From the NCBI RefSeq assembly GCF_037975245.1, contig NC_092562.1, positions 23,119,554-23,183,553 of the forward strand: DNA of 64,000 bases, in the 5' to 3' direction. This stretch comes from Apostichopus japonicus. Its lineage: Eukaryota > Echinodermata > Holothuroidea > Aspidochirotida > Stichopodidae. Below, piece by piece: positions 36,473-49,300 of the stretch. Each line of letters starts with the position of its first letter. Position 1 is the stretch's first letter. The notes beneath the pieces are model-generated. The model saw only the letters and a program-made list of their open reading frames with translations, was not told where the DNA came from and made no database searches. Both the position numbers and the translations under genes were made by a program.

Positions 36473-39400
36473 TAACATACATATTCTCAAAATATGCTTT
36501 TCCTATCACCTTATAGTGCTTCTAGTTTGAAATTTTCACTGAGGTAGCCTATCCTTCTTCTGTGCATGATCCATTATTAGAAGTCAGTATTTCCTGTTAT
36601 GCCACAAGCGCGTTTCTAGTGTTCATTCATTATAACCCGGCGGTTAGTCAATGTATATATGCAGACTAGACGTACACCTAGGCTTCCACCAGCTACATTA
36701 TTAAGTTAGACCAGTATTAACAGTCCTTACAAGTACACTAGCGTTTGCGTAAGTAGCTACGAAGAATGCAGAATAATAATATCGTTTAGACAATACCTGA
36801 CGTAACAAGGTCTTGTTTTATAGCTCCTTAGTCAATTTTCTGCTTTCCTGTGCAAAAACACTGCAACAATCCACTCTTGCAGATTGTAAAAGACTCACAC
36901 AATGAACAGTGATGTCCAGAGAACTTCAATTACAGGTCCGTTTTAATACGTTACGGTTAGGCACTTTTCCGCACGACCGATATGTGTGTAGGCGGCAGTT
37001 AGTGCGTTAATAGTGTTTCTAATAGCATTATAGCTGAAAAAGTATCTTTCTCCGAGTAACTGTGGTTTTACCAACAGAGAGAGAGAGCCATTTCCGTGAC
37101 AATACATTGTCATCAGTACACAGCGCAGAATATCCGCAACTACAGGCTATACCGGAACTGTTGGCTGTGGTCAACTTCCTCGTTGATTCTCTCCCCCCCC
37201 CCCCCCCACCAAGTCCCTCGATATCTCCAATCCTAAACAAACGGTAGTGACGTATACACCAGGCTCTTTCGTTTTCATAACACGCTATTTTTTAGGCATA
37301 TGAGTCTCTGGGGCAGGTTAATGACGTACTGGAATATCCCCTCTCGGTGGAAGTGTTCCTGACAGGTATTTCGTAACGACATGATGCATCACCGCACTGT
37401 TATAATAGTTACCACTGCAAACACAACACATAAGAGAAAATGCTGGTCCGGTTAGTTGTATTACCCTTCACCAGCAATGACAGTGAAAAAACAATCGAGA
37501 GGTAGACTGAAGGGTCAGCTAGAGATTTATCATATGCCAGGGATGCAAAGTCCCGTTATGGTTGCAGGTGACTGTTCTAACAGATGGATGGTAATGTGTG
37601 TCAAACTAGATACGAAAGTTCGTCTAAGTTTATTCACTCCAGCAAACTTGTTTCCTAATGGTATTTTCTGGGTAACCGGCTGTCAACAAGAAACATGCGA
37701 CTGACACAATCTGCTTATGATAATCTACAGAATCATAGCATATATATTGAAAGTATTACGGACACCTTTAAATTTTGAAGCATATTCTAGTACATTTGTT
37801 ATGTGTGGTAATCTCTTCAGAATCTGTTGAAAAGCTCTTTTCGTTTTCCAAGATATACATGCACATTTGGAATTTGATAAATCTGAGAAAATTAAAAATG
37901 TGCAAAATTATGACGCAGAGTTTTGCGCTCTTCAAAATTTCTCATTTGAAACCTGAATAAGCTAACCCCTTATTACAAGCCCACATATATCATTTGTATA
38001 ATGTGTTGTTCCTCTTTTCAAAGAAGACAATACAATTATTTCCAAAACTATCCTTAGGCCCCAAACCTGTGTTCAGTGTCCTTGAAACGAAGATGGTAAC
38101 AACAAAAGAATAATATAACAGAAAATTAGGCAGTAACCAACATCACTTCATCAATGTGCATACTTAGCTAATTTGTATTCATAAATTAAATTAAAATTAA
38201 GAAAGGACTTGTGAAAAGATCCTTCTTATATGGATTTTAATGGGAGTTGAAGCTATTTTCATGGTTTGTACTGCCTATTAGAGTGATTATGAACAATATC
38301 ATTCATAGCTGAACGTTTCAGTCTTAGGCATTGGCTATACACAACTGAACATGTCAGGCTCTTTATAGTTTGACTGGAGTTAAAGAAAAACGACTAACGG
38401 GAACAAAAATCGTAGAACTCCTCGGAAAATCTATTACTTGCTCCGTTAATTCTTGTTCCAGCTGGCTAATGAATGTAAATTTAAACACCTTCATTTTGAT
38501 GCAATTACTTCGTTGGTAATAAAGAGTTGTAAATAATTGTCTCATATTTCATTTTATCAATTCATGCCCACCAAATAACTACATTGTGGATATTACTTTA
38601 TAAACTAGACATATAATTAGAATTAGAGTTAGGTTTGATTGTCAAATTTTTATCAAAGCTTTTGAGGATTCCTAAAAAAAGAAGACTTATCCTATCAAAA
38701 CACCCTTCAAGATTTTATCACCAAATAAAGATCAATATTTGGTTGCCTGAAAGTAATTCATATTAGCATTCAATCACAAGTAAACAGGAGGAATGAGTTG
38801 GACAATTTCAAAATATGATTTATCATAATGATTGCTCGCCAGTCATTAATTCTCTCGAACTCTATGTGATGCATTTAAGTGTGTGACACTAAAATGGTAA
38901 GTAGTATTTATATCGATGGCGTAATCGACTGTTTATGTTGCTGATTCGGCAGTTATATTGCTAAAAAAGATGATGCCATACACCATATTTTCCACGTAGG
39001 TTGTTTCCGTAACTAGTTGTCATCATAACTGTGCTGTTTTTGTGGATTTAGTACCCATATTTTGTCTTCTGTAGGCTCTCAATGAACGTCAGAAAAGAGA
39101 AAGCTGTAAAGTCACACAACTCTGGCATACAATATTGTTGTATTATGCTGAGAAATGCCCCCTCAGCATCACGCACCCCCCCCCCCAACCAAAACATATG
39201 ATGTCAATGTATTGAAAGTTAATATTCAATTCCATTGAACAACTATTCGGTGGTAATGAATTGTGTGGAGTACCAATTGACAATCCCAGTTGAACTATAC
39301 GTCGACCCTCAAGTCATAACATAGATTTTTCTGTCAGTTTCATTAATCAACACAGGAGTGTCAGAAATCACATAACAGTGTTAGAATCACAATAAACTTA

Positions 39401-39822
39401 CCTTTTATCTCTCAAAGGTTTCAGAAAATTTAAATATACTAAACTCTAAGCCATTTCTTATTATTTCTATGCATGTCTTAAGCCGAAACTAATATCTAAT
39501 TTACCTCACAGTTTCATCATCGAAGGCTTTGGTATTGTTTGTTCTCTGTACCAGGATTGGCTCTTTCGTGTCATGTGATTCCCAGTATATAAACCCATTT
39601 CATGTGTGTTAGAGATTTGACTGTCTGACTAATTGAAAGGACTAATATCATTTTATCACGAAGGCTTAAACAAACAAAACGTGGTATAGGTCTTAATGAA
39701 TAGTACTTTTGACTAAAGCATATAGAAAGGGATAACTCTGTAATATCTCTTGATTGTCACTTTAAGGGATTTTATATAATATTCCATAAAATGAAAAGAA
39801 GACAAATTGAAGGTTTCCAATC
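36473..39822. other. 3' flank of receptor copy B, part 1
   Basis: Duplicate of 3,186-6,327, with a C-run at 37,192-37,207 and a roughly 170-bp block (about 37,526-37,700) absent from unit A. No gene is recognised. Open frames are short and not conserved with unit A. Confidence 0.6.
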
Positions 39823-41955
39823 CCCCCCCCCCCCCGATCAACGGAAATGGCACTTTCCGGGCTTGAAAATGACCAACCAGATGTACACTTTTTGCCCGAG
39901 AACCAAGTATTTCCCAATAGTCTTTTTTCCATCCATAACCTTTTTGAAGATTGTCACCAGTCACACATAATGTTCGACCTCATCGCATGTCCTGTGGATC
40001 ATTGCTTTTGTAGGTGATTCTACGTCGCGGCCCACAATACCCGACAGCCCCACTTTGGAAGGTTTTAAGCCCATTATTTGTTCAGAATTTGAAAATTCAC
40101 ATTTCTCGTGAATAAACTCACTTCAAAACATACCCATTATGTTGCAAAAAAAAAATTCATCTATGGACAACCTATATAGAAAAACCTCCTTGAACCCCTA
40201 ACAGACCGGCCAAAATTGCACGAGTAGAGGGAAGTATGATAAAGAATGTTGGTCAGGATATTTTTTTAAAATTCAGACACAGTTCATTTATTGGTGTACA
40301 AATATTAAAACCTCTTATAACGGCTATTATAAAACTTCGTTGAAGGAAATGAAACAAATACCAGATATTTTCGAAACCGAACACTACACACATAGTCGTA
40401 GGAGGCGCGGACTGCAACCCCCCCCCCCCCAATATTTTGACTGAAAATTCTGGCAATATGCTGAGAATTATTCGGGCACCTACTGAAAGAAAATTAAATT
40501 CCAATACATAGCTACATTTAAAGGAAATTTATTAAAAATCATCTCCTTGGTAATTAAAATAAAGTTCTAAGCTTGGCCGACTAATTAAGCCATTACTAAT
40601 GTAAAAGAAAGTTTTGACATAATTGGACCTCCATGCTTTTTTCTTCATCTACAAAAGACATTTCGTTGTTTAGATGGGCATCCCGCGGTGCACTGCGCAA
40701 CTTTCACGGACCGTACGGTACACGATAGCATGCGATGTAATTACCGATGCTTGCTTACATGATATTGACTTTAACATGTTGAACGCGAAAAATGTTGGTT
40801 ATATTTTTCGGGCAAGTCGTTACAGCTCCCCAAATCAAATTGGGCCCCTTCGCCTTTGACTACACACACATACAGTTTTGAAGCTGTTCATCCTGGAACG
40901 CCATTCTCGTGCTCACTGATATGATTTGATATCTGCTGTTTGCTTTACAAACTCGAACACGCGCATAGCGAGGAATTTGCCAAGGGAGGGGCAAAGTCTG
41001 TAGGCAAACCATCTAAGCGTAGCGCGACCATGAGTTGGCGCGAAGCGTACAAGAAAATTTTGGCCGAAAATGCCTCCCAGATCGCTGGAAATGACACTTC
41101 CCAGGCCTTGTTAGTTGTATCTAAGCATTTTCTATTTTGAAATTACCAGCGATATCATAAAAAAACAATATGCTCGGGGGGGGGGGGGTGGTCGCCCCCT
41201 TCCCGAAATGCGTCATGTTCCCCGACGACTCGGTCGAGTTCGAGACCAGCCACAGTTGGTTTCATAGCACCATTGTACAATTGTTTAAGGGGTCCATACA
41301 CACACACGTTATGATAGACCATATATAGTGTATATATATAGATACATATTATTGAGAGAGGAAAAATGGAAACGTAAAAAAAAAAGAGTTGTCGGTGTAA
41401 GTGGTAGGGTGAGGTGCACGCTGTAATATTCTTGATGATAATTATACAAGAGATGATTCAAAGAGGAGTTGATATAGCTTTGACTTCTGTATTCAGAGTG
41501 TCTCATTATACACACTCATTGCTCTTAACTACTTCTACTAACATGCGTCATATACAAACATTCCTAACAGTGACGTCAGCCCCCTGCTTTTTAGGGTAGG
41601 TTGATGGTTACAATAACAGGACACATTGTGGTTTCTAAAGGGTGGTGTCAAATACAATACTGTAGAACGAGTACACTATGTTACACACGCCCCTTCCGAA
41701 TCCTCGATCCGTCACTGGCTACCCTGTGTATAATAGGGATCAGGCTATAATGATGTAACTGTTCCTCGTTCTCTTCCCGGTGTCTTAGCGTTTTTTTTCT
41801 TTTACTCCCACCTTTTCTCTTTTTTCTTTTCCCTTACTTCCTTTCCTCCTCCTCTCCCCCCCTCTTTTTCCCTTTTTTCTTCTCTTTTTTTTTCTCTCCT
41901 CTTTTTCTTACCCGGGGGCGCGCGCCCCCAACGCCCAACTGGATACGGGCCTGCA
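39823..41955. other. Unit B-specific block, transposon-like
   Basis: Replaces 6,327-6,918 of unit A. It begins with a C-run and contains further C- and G-homopolymers (about 40,418 and 41,176), a pyrimidine-only-like tract of about 120 bp (41,790-41,910) and a 16-bp perfect GC palindrome GGGGGCGCGCGCCCCC (41914-41929). No terminal repeats could be paired and no credible gene is seen, so element identity is open. Confidence 0.45.
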
Positions 41956-43123
41956 ATCCTACTGCACCATTCGACTGACACAGTTCTACACCTTCTTTCA
42001 CATCAATGAACTAGATGTCGTAAGAAATGCTCTAATAAAATAAAATCATGGCTTTCCAGGCTACTAATGTGGTTCAATAAATTGATTATTAGGGTATATC
42101 TACTACAGAAGAACCACAGTTTCGTAAAATGTTCTTCTTTTTAATTGTTCTTCTGTTATAGTTTTCTTTTTAATTCAGTATCCACTTTTCTTGTTCACTT
42201 ACAAACAAACTTCGTTATTGAAGTATAGACTTTTTTATATCACCCGTTCGTTAAAGGCTTTATACAATGTGGGTCTTTAGCTCTGTTTCTCTTGGAATGA
42301 TCATCTGGGATAGCTGATAGCTGTTTTTAACTTAAAAGAGCAGGTTGTGTACGTAACATTACTTATGTCGCTCGCAAATAAATAATGGTCACAATGCATA
42401 TTCGGTACGGTTTCATCATTCTGAGCTACATTCTTATCATTCACAAGATACATTTTAAAACCCGCGAGAAACAAACAAACAAACAAACTATCTAAATTCC
42501 AGACGACACCTCTTATTTTACCCTGCAAGGGTTTGTCACTAACAGTCGCTTCTACAAGGTCCTTACCATCCTAGGGTATACCATAAAGCATTCGATATAT
42601 TTCGCCCAACACTTACAAGCATGCATGGCATTAAAGGGCATCAACACAAACGACACTAATGATTACGATGTGCTGGTATCACTAAAATAATCAGTTAAAT
42701 GTGTAGTATGTAAGATACGGTTATCTAAATTTTTCTAAACGAAATACTGCTTATAGAAATTAAACTTTGATTTTAGAAAAAGAAACTTGCACATTTTATA
42801 ATGGGAGAACTTTCAAAAGGGTAAGTACAACCCAATAACCGAACGGTTCTTGATCTCATTGATGTTATTATGGAGCTATGTGTGTAAAACATATAAAAAC
42901 ACCATATTCTCGTTCACATGTGGGGTAATAAAATTATATGATGATCAACGATAACAATATTTTTTTGTACATTTTGATTCTTGACGCCCTTTACGATTAC
43001 TTTCATGTCAAACTTAACGTTACAATCACTAAACTATACCAACTCAAAACCAAATAAATGTCCTACTAACAGAATCATATAAATTGTCATGGACTGGGCG
43101 ATATAAGCACCTGATATTAGTCT

Positions 43124-43365
43124 CTAGTTTACGTAAATTGCTGTGGATTCCTCCGGCACATTGGGAATCTCATAACCATCTTGATCAGTTTGATTTATTT
43201 CTGTAGATGATTTATGAGCTGTTGCATCAGATTCCACAGACAAATATTCTGTCTCCAAAGGTTCCTTCTGAATATCAGATTTGAGGTTAAGACCTTCATA
43301 GTTATGATGAAGACTGTCCTTGGTCACCTCTTTCAGGGGAAGATACTGTGCTTCATCCGGAAAAT
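43124..43365 (-). CDS. Copy B exon 15: distal tail and stop
   Basis: 242 nt, ending in TAG at 43124-43126. Five substitutions relative to copy A over 79 residues, none at a tyrosine. The acceptor AG is retained (43366-43367), but sequence upstream of it from 43371 is LINE-derived. Confidence 0.8.
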
Positions 43366-46300
43366 CTATGAAGATAAGAAGATAAGATGGCTGTCGTTAG
43401 GTGAACGTCACAGTCAACACAGCTCCTGTTTTATTTGCTTTATATGTAGTCTTGTATTTTTTTTCCGTATCTGTGATTGTTATGGATGCTCTGTAAGGAT
43501 ATAAAGGCGAAACTGTGGATATTTTGATGATATTTTGATATACAGAAACCCTGGTTTGAGAAAACAAAACGTAAGAGTGTAACCTAGGCTTATATAGGCT
43601 ATGGAAATGTACACTATATTGCTATATAGCCTATACGTATGCCATGCTTGTACACTGTTGGACACTATACCATTTCCGTCAGGACACTATATTGTCGGTG
43701 AAGTACGTTAGTTAGTTACGAACAAAGAGAAAACAAGCAGGACAATGGACGAGAAACTGGACTGTTTATTGGAACAACTATCCAAGCTACAAGCTATGCC
43801 TAAACAATTAAATACTTTGAATCAACGCCTTTTAATGATGGAGGAGAAGCTGATGTCGATGAATGGAGCGATTACTGATATGGCAGAGTCGGCTGAGTTG
43901 AGGGAGAATGCTGTAGAGAAGGTTAAAGCTGATTATAAACTTAAAGCAGATAAGACAGAGGTAACTAAAATAGATGAAAAACTATCGATGGCAGTGAATT
44001 CGATTCTTTCTAAAGTTCAGATGTTAGAAAATCGATAACGTCGTAAGAACTTGATTTTCTATGGTATTCCGGAAGCATTTGAATTAAGAGAACGCCGGTC
44101 TTCTGAGCGCTTGATTACAAAGGAAATTGTCAAGGATTTGATGGGATTGGAGGTCAATGAAAAAGATATCGAAAGGGCTCATAGAATACCAAGAGGTCCA
44201 GTGATCGGGAACATCAAGTCCAGACCGATCCAGGTGTGCTTTAGTCGTTATTCTGACCGTGATGAGATTTTACATTCAGCCAAGCTTTGAAGGGAAATAC
44301 TTACAGAGGAAATAAATTTTGTATCACGGATGATGTGACCCCAACAGTGCGAGATGCAAGAAAGCAACTGCGTCAAAGCCTAGAGGTTGTTAAATATAGA
44401 CCAGGGGTAAAACATGCTTTTATCCCATGGACTGCCCCAGCTTCGCCAATTGTTGTAAAGGAAGATGGTTCTCGACAGAAACTTCTTCATGTTGATTGAA
44501 GACTGTTTTGTGGAGTTCACTATGAAGATTAATGTTATTATCAAGCTCATCATTATAGAGCTCATTTTAGATATTATTTTGTATGTTTATTACGTTTACG
44601 CAGTGAGATTGATATTTGGGTATTTAATCATGGATTGGAACAATACTATCATGTCTATTCTGTATTTTATTATGGAATTTATCATGGAATTAATCATGAT
44701 ACGTGTTATGGATAATACTTCTTTTCATGAACATTGCCTTGAAATTTTTGAGGACTATTATTAAAAAAAAATTGAGATAGACACTGTGGAAAACAGGAGC
44801 TGTGGTGAGAAATCTTTGCTTTTGTTCTATGTCGTTTACGTTTTGTGTGGGTCATTGTAATTTATATGTTTGTTTATGTTTTTTTCCAAAAATAACTCTC
44901 AATATATTGACATTAAAGTACAACATCAATGTGTTATGGATAATATGTAATGAGAAAAAAGTAATTGTATTACATGCTATGGTTAGCTTTGATTTCGATT
45001 TTGATATTCTTACCCTGAATGGCGGGTGAAATTATAATATCGTCTTTGAATTGCCGTGGGTTACGCGCCACTAATAAGAAGAGTGATGTTTTTGATTTTC
45101 TTAAAAATAAAAAAGGACCATATTTATTGTTTGGAAGATACTCATTGGGATCTGGGTATTATTGACACTATAGAAAAGGATTTGGATGCGGATTGTTATA
45201 TTGCCCCTGGTACAAATAACGCTAGAGGTGTTGCGATTTTTTTTAAAATAATGATTTCGATTATATAATCGAGCGAATTGAGCTATCGGCAAAAGGGAAA
45301 TTATATTGCTATGATTTTGAATATGGGTTGTTATAATATCACTTTTATTCTAATCTACGATCCCAATGCCGACACTCCATCCTTTTTTTTTCATAATTTG
45401 CATGATATTATAGAGGATTTCTATACAGATCATTGTATTATTGTAGTAGATTGGAATGTTACACTTAATCAAAGTATGGACACATTTAATTATCAACATA
45501 TTAATAATTCTTTGTCTAAACAAGTGATTTTAGATCTTATGGATAATTATGATTTAGTAGATGTATGGCGGGTTTATCATCCAATTGAACAGAAGTTTAC
45601 TTGGTGTCAGAAGAATTAATTTAAGCAAGGTCGTTTAGATTTTTTTGGGTTTCTTCTGGGTTAATGAATATTGTAGTAAACTCTTCTATTTTATATGGAT
45701 ATAGGTCTGATCACTCTTTAATTAGCACTACGTTTAATTTCTTTAATATCAAGATAGGGAGACGGTATTGGAAATTTAACAATTCACTACTTGATGATGA
45801 CCAATGTACGATTACAGATAAAATTAGGGATACCATAGATCAATACGCCTGTTTGATCCATAATATAGAGAATATTCATTCCATTTCTAAAAGAGATATT
45901 CATTTTGTAATAAATGATCAATTTTTGTTTGAAATGATTCTTCTTAACCTTCGTGGGAAATGATTTTCTTACGCTTCGTACAGGAAAACAAATAATAATG
46001 AGAGAAAAACCTTTCTGCTAGGCGAGATTAATAGGATGGAAGATATTAATAATGTAATAATGAGGGATGAACTGGAGAAACTTTAAAACGAATTGGAAAA
46101 AATTAGAGAGAAAAATATGGCGGGCTTTAGAATTCGTTCTAGGGTTCAATGGATTGAGGAGGGCGAAAAACCCTCGAAGTATTTTCTTAATCTGGAAGCA
46201 CGTAATGCGTCAACAAAATTAATTACCCATCTAACTAACAAGGAAAATATTGATATTTATACACAAAATGAAATTCAAAATGAAGTGTTTATGTTTTACA

Positions 46301-49300
46301 GCAATTTATATGATTCACATGAAAATGATTTACATGATGTTGACTTGGAAACGGTGCTGTTGGGTGATTATAGTGTTTTGACTATTTCAGAATCGGAGTC
46401 ACTAGAAGGTCCATTACAGTATAAGGAAATTTATGATGCGTTAAAGAAAATGAAAAACGATAAGTCTCCTGGAACAGATGGTTTTACTGTAGAGTTTTAT
46501 AGGTATTTTTGGTTGAACTTAGGCCATTTTCTGATTAGATCTCTTAATTATGGTTATGATAATTCTTTATTATCTATTACACAACGACTGGGGGTAATTT
46601 CAATTATACTGAAGGGTGATAAACCTAGGAATTTGTTGAGTAATTGGAGACCTATAACTCTACTTAATGTTTCTTATAAAATTGCGTCAGCTTGCATTAC
46701 TAATCGAATAAACTCTGTTCTTTCTCAGCTTATTTCGTTTGAACAATATGGTTTAATGAAAGGTAGATATATAGGTGATTGTATCCGTACTATTTATGAT
46801 ACAATGTTTAATCTTGAAAAAGTACATCATCCAGGACTTTTATTTGTAATTGAAAAAGCTTTTAATTCGGTGGCTTTTAGTATTATTGAAAAAAGCTTTA
46901 CAACTATTTAATTTTGGTTCTTCTATTTTAAGGTGGTTCGTTACACTCTATAATAAAATGACTTCAACGGTTTTGGTAAATGGTACATTTTGTAATTATT
47001 TCACAATCGAAAGAGTATGTAGACAGGGTGACCCGCTGTCACCCTGTCTCTTTAACCTCGTTGCTCAGCTTTTGAGTATTTATATTAATAACGATGTGTC
47101 TATTCGTGGTCTTGACTTTGGGGGTTATGAATATAAAATGACTCAATATGCGGACGATACAACGTCTTTAATTGATGGTACTATGAGTTTCTTTCAAAAT
47201 CTTCTAAACGGACGTTATTTTTTGGGTAGTTTTTCTGGCCTAACAATGAATTTGGATAAATCTATTTTGGTTGGAATTGGTAGTTTGAAAGGGTCTTCTG
47301 ATCTTTTTTTGTAAAGAGAGGAACATTTGTTGGAACCAGGGAGAAGATTTCACTATACTTGGAATTATTTTTAATACTGATCTGGATAAAACGATTTCAG
47401 TAAATTACGCAAGGCAGAAAATAAAATTAGGCATCTGATAAACATTTGGTCAAAGCGTAATCTAACTACGTTGGGTCGTGTAACGGTTTTTAAATCAATT
47501 ATCTTACCTCATTTGAATTATTATTTGTTAACATTACCTAATTTGTCGGATAGCATCTTGAAAGATTTGAATTCTTTATTTTTCAAGTTTATTTGGAAGA
47601 ATAAACCTCATCGAGTTAGTAGACAACAGGTTATTCATGATTATGTTGAAGGCAGTTTTAGAATGACTGATATTTTTAGTCACACTGTGGCTTTGAAAGT
47701 TACTTGTTTTTTGTCGCCCGTTTGACAATAATACCGGGAAAATTGTCTTGGTGCTTGGTATCTTAGTAAATATGGCTTCACTATTACAGATGATATAATG
47801 AATGGTTATTTTTTTATTAAACAGTATAGCATTGTATTTGATAATATTTTTTGGAAAGACGTTTTTTACTTATTCCATTATTATATGGTAAACTATAATT
47901 ATGCTTTTAGCAATGATCATCATTTAATTCTATATCAGCCTATTTGGAACAATAGTTCAATAAAGGTTGACGGGAAGCCGGTTTTATATCGGCACTGGAT
48001 TAATAGTGGAATCCATATAATTAATGATTTAATATCAGAAGATGGTACATTTCTTAGTTATAATCAATTTATCAATATTTATAATGTGCGTTCAATTTTT
48101 TTTTATGGATTGATAAATGCTATAAAATCTTTTTGGAATAAGCTTTTTGGAATGCTTAATTACAGTTTACCGAGACCCGTCATCAATTTTTATTGGCTAT
48201 TGATATCTAAACAAAAATGTATTTGCAGATATGTTTATAATAATTTGTTACATTCATCAGTCGTTAGGAATAAGGCTTTATCAAAATGGTGTGAGAAATT
48301 GAATATTATGATTTTGGATAAAGATTGGTCATTATATTGTCTCATTCCATTTAAATGTTCCAATGATGTTAATATAAGATGGTTTCAATATAGAATTATT
48401 CATCGGCTTATTCCTTGCAATTATTATTTGCGCATTATTAATGTAGCAGATTCTGATCAATGTAACTTTTGTTACAATACTGTTGAGACAATTGAACATT
48501 TATTTTTTCTGTCCTTTTGTTAGTATATTGTGGGAGTTTCTCAATAATATTTTGACCAATGCTAGTATTGATTTAAATATTAATAAGGTAGAAAGAGTAT
48601 TATTTGGTTGTAATCATGACTGTATGTTTAGTTTGATTGTTATTCTAGTGAAAAAATATACTTTTAATTGTAAACGGAAAAAACAAATTCCATCTGTTTT
48701 TGGATTGCTTGACTTTTTGAAAGGTTACTTTAGCTTACAGAAATGCATTTTTAGATCTAGTATGAAAATTGATTGGGACCGATATTGGGAGCCTTGGGTA
48801 AACTTATTGGGGATTAACATTGAACATTACTAAAAGATATATTTTCCCATTGCATGGGATTATATGTATTCGAATTATTTTTGTGTTCACAAAGCAAGAT
48901 GATACATGTTGATTGTCGTTTTTGTTTGTACTAAAATGAGAGTTGAATAAAAATAAAATAAAAAAATAAAAATATATTGAATATGTTTTCCATTCATTGT
49001 GGAATACTTGGGCCTCAATAATGATTCTTGTTAAAACTCAATATATATATATATATATCTGAACAGTGGTCTCTTTAATAGGTATTATAACAACTGATTG
49101 TCAAAGGGAACATAAGTTTAAATAATTTATTGAAGGAATACATCCAGGAACAATTGTGATGAGAGTGTGTTTAACAAGCCATTACCGAAGTGATTGTTAC
49201 ATTTCTTACTTTGGCAATTTCATCATATGCTTTGAGGAAGGTGGGTGCCATCAGTTTCTTATGACTAATATAGTGAAACATAAGTAAACTCTTCTATGAG

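Larger units (their letters stand above)
43371..48971 (+). mobile_element. Near-full-length Tx1/L1-type LINE in the last intron of copy B
   Basis: Non-LTR retrotransposon, antisense to the receptor gene, with 5' UTR (43371-43744), ORF1, an AT-rich spacer, ORF2 and an A-rich tail (about 48940-48975). Compared with copy A, about 32 bp of target (10136-10167) are missing at the insertion, and I see no target-site duplication. Several frame breaks and stops show this copy is dead. It is absent from copy A. Confidence 0.9.

Noticed and set aside
44465-44764. 99-residue hydrophobic frame between LINE ORF1 and ORF2
   Set aside because: AT-rich spacer translated by chance, overlapping the ORF1 end in another frame, with no similarity to a known protein.
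45019-48833. Retrovirus or DIRS element
   Set aside because: There is no protease, integrase, LTR or tyrosine recombinase. The endonuclease and RT motifs are those of a non-LTR LINE.
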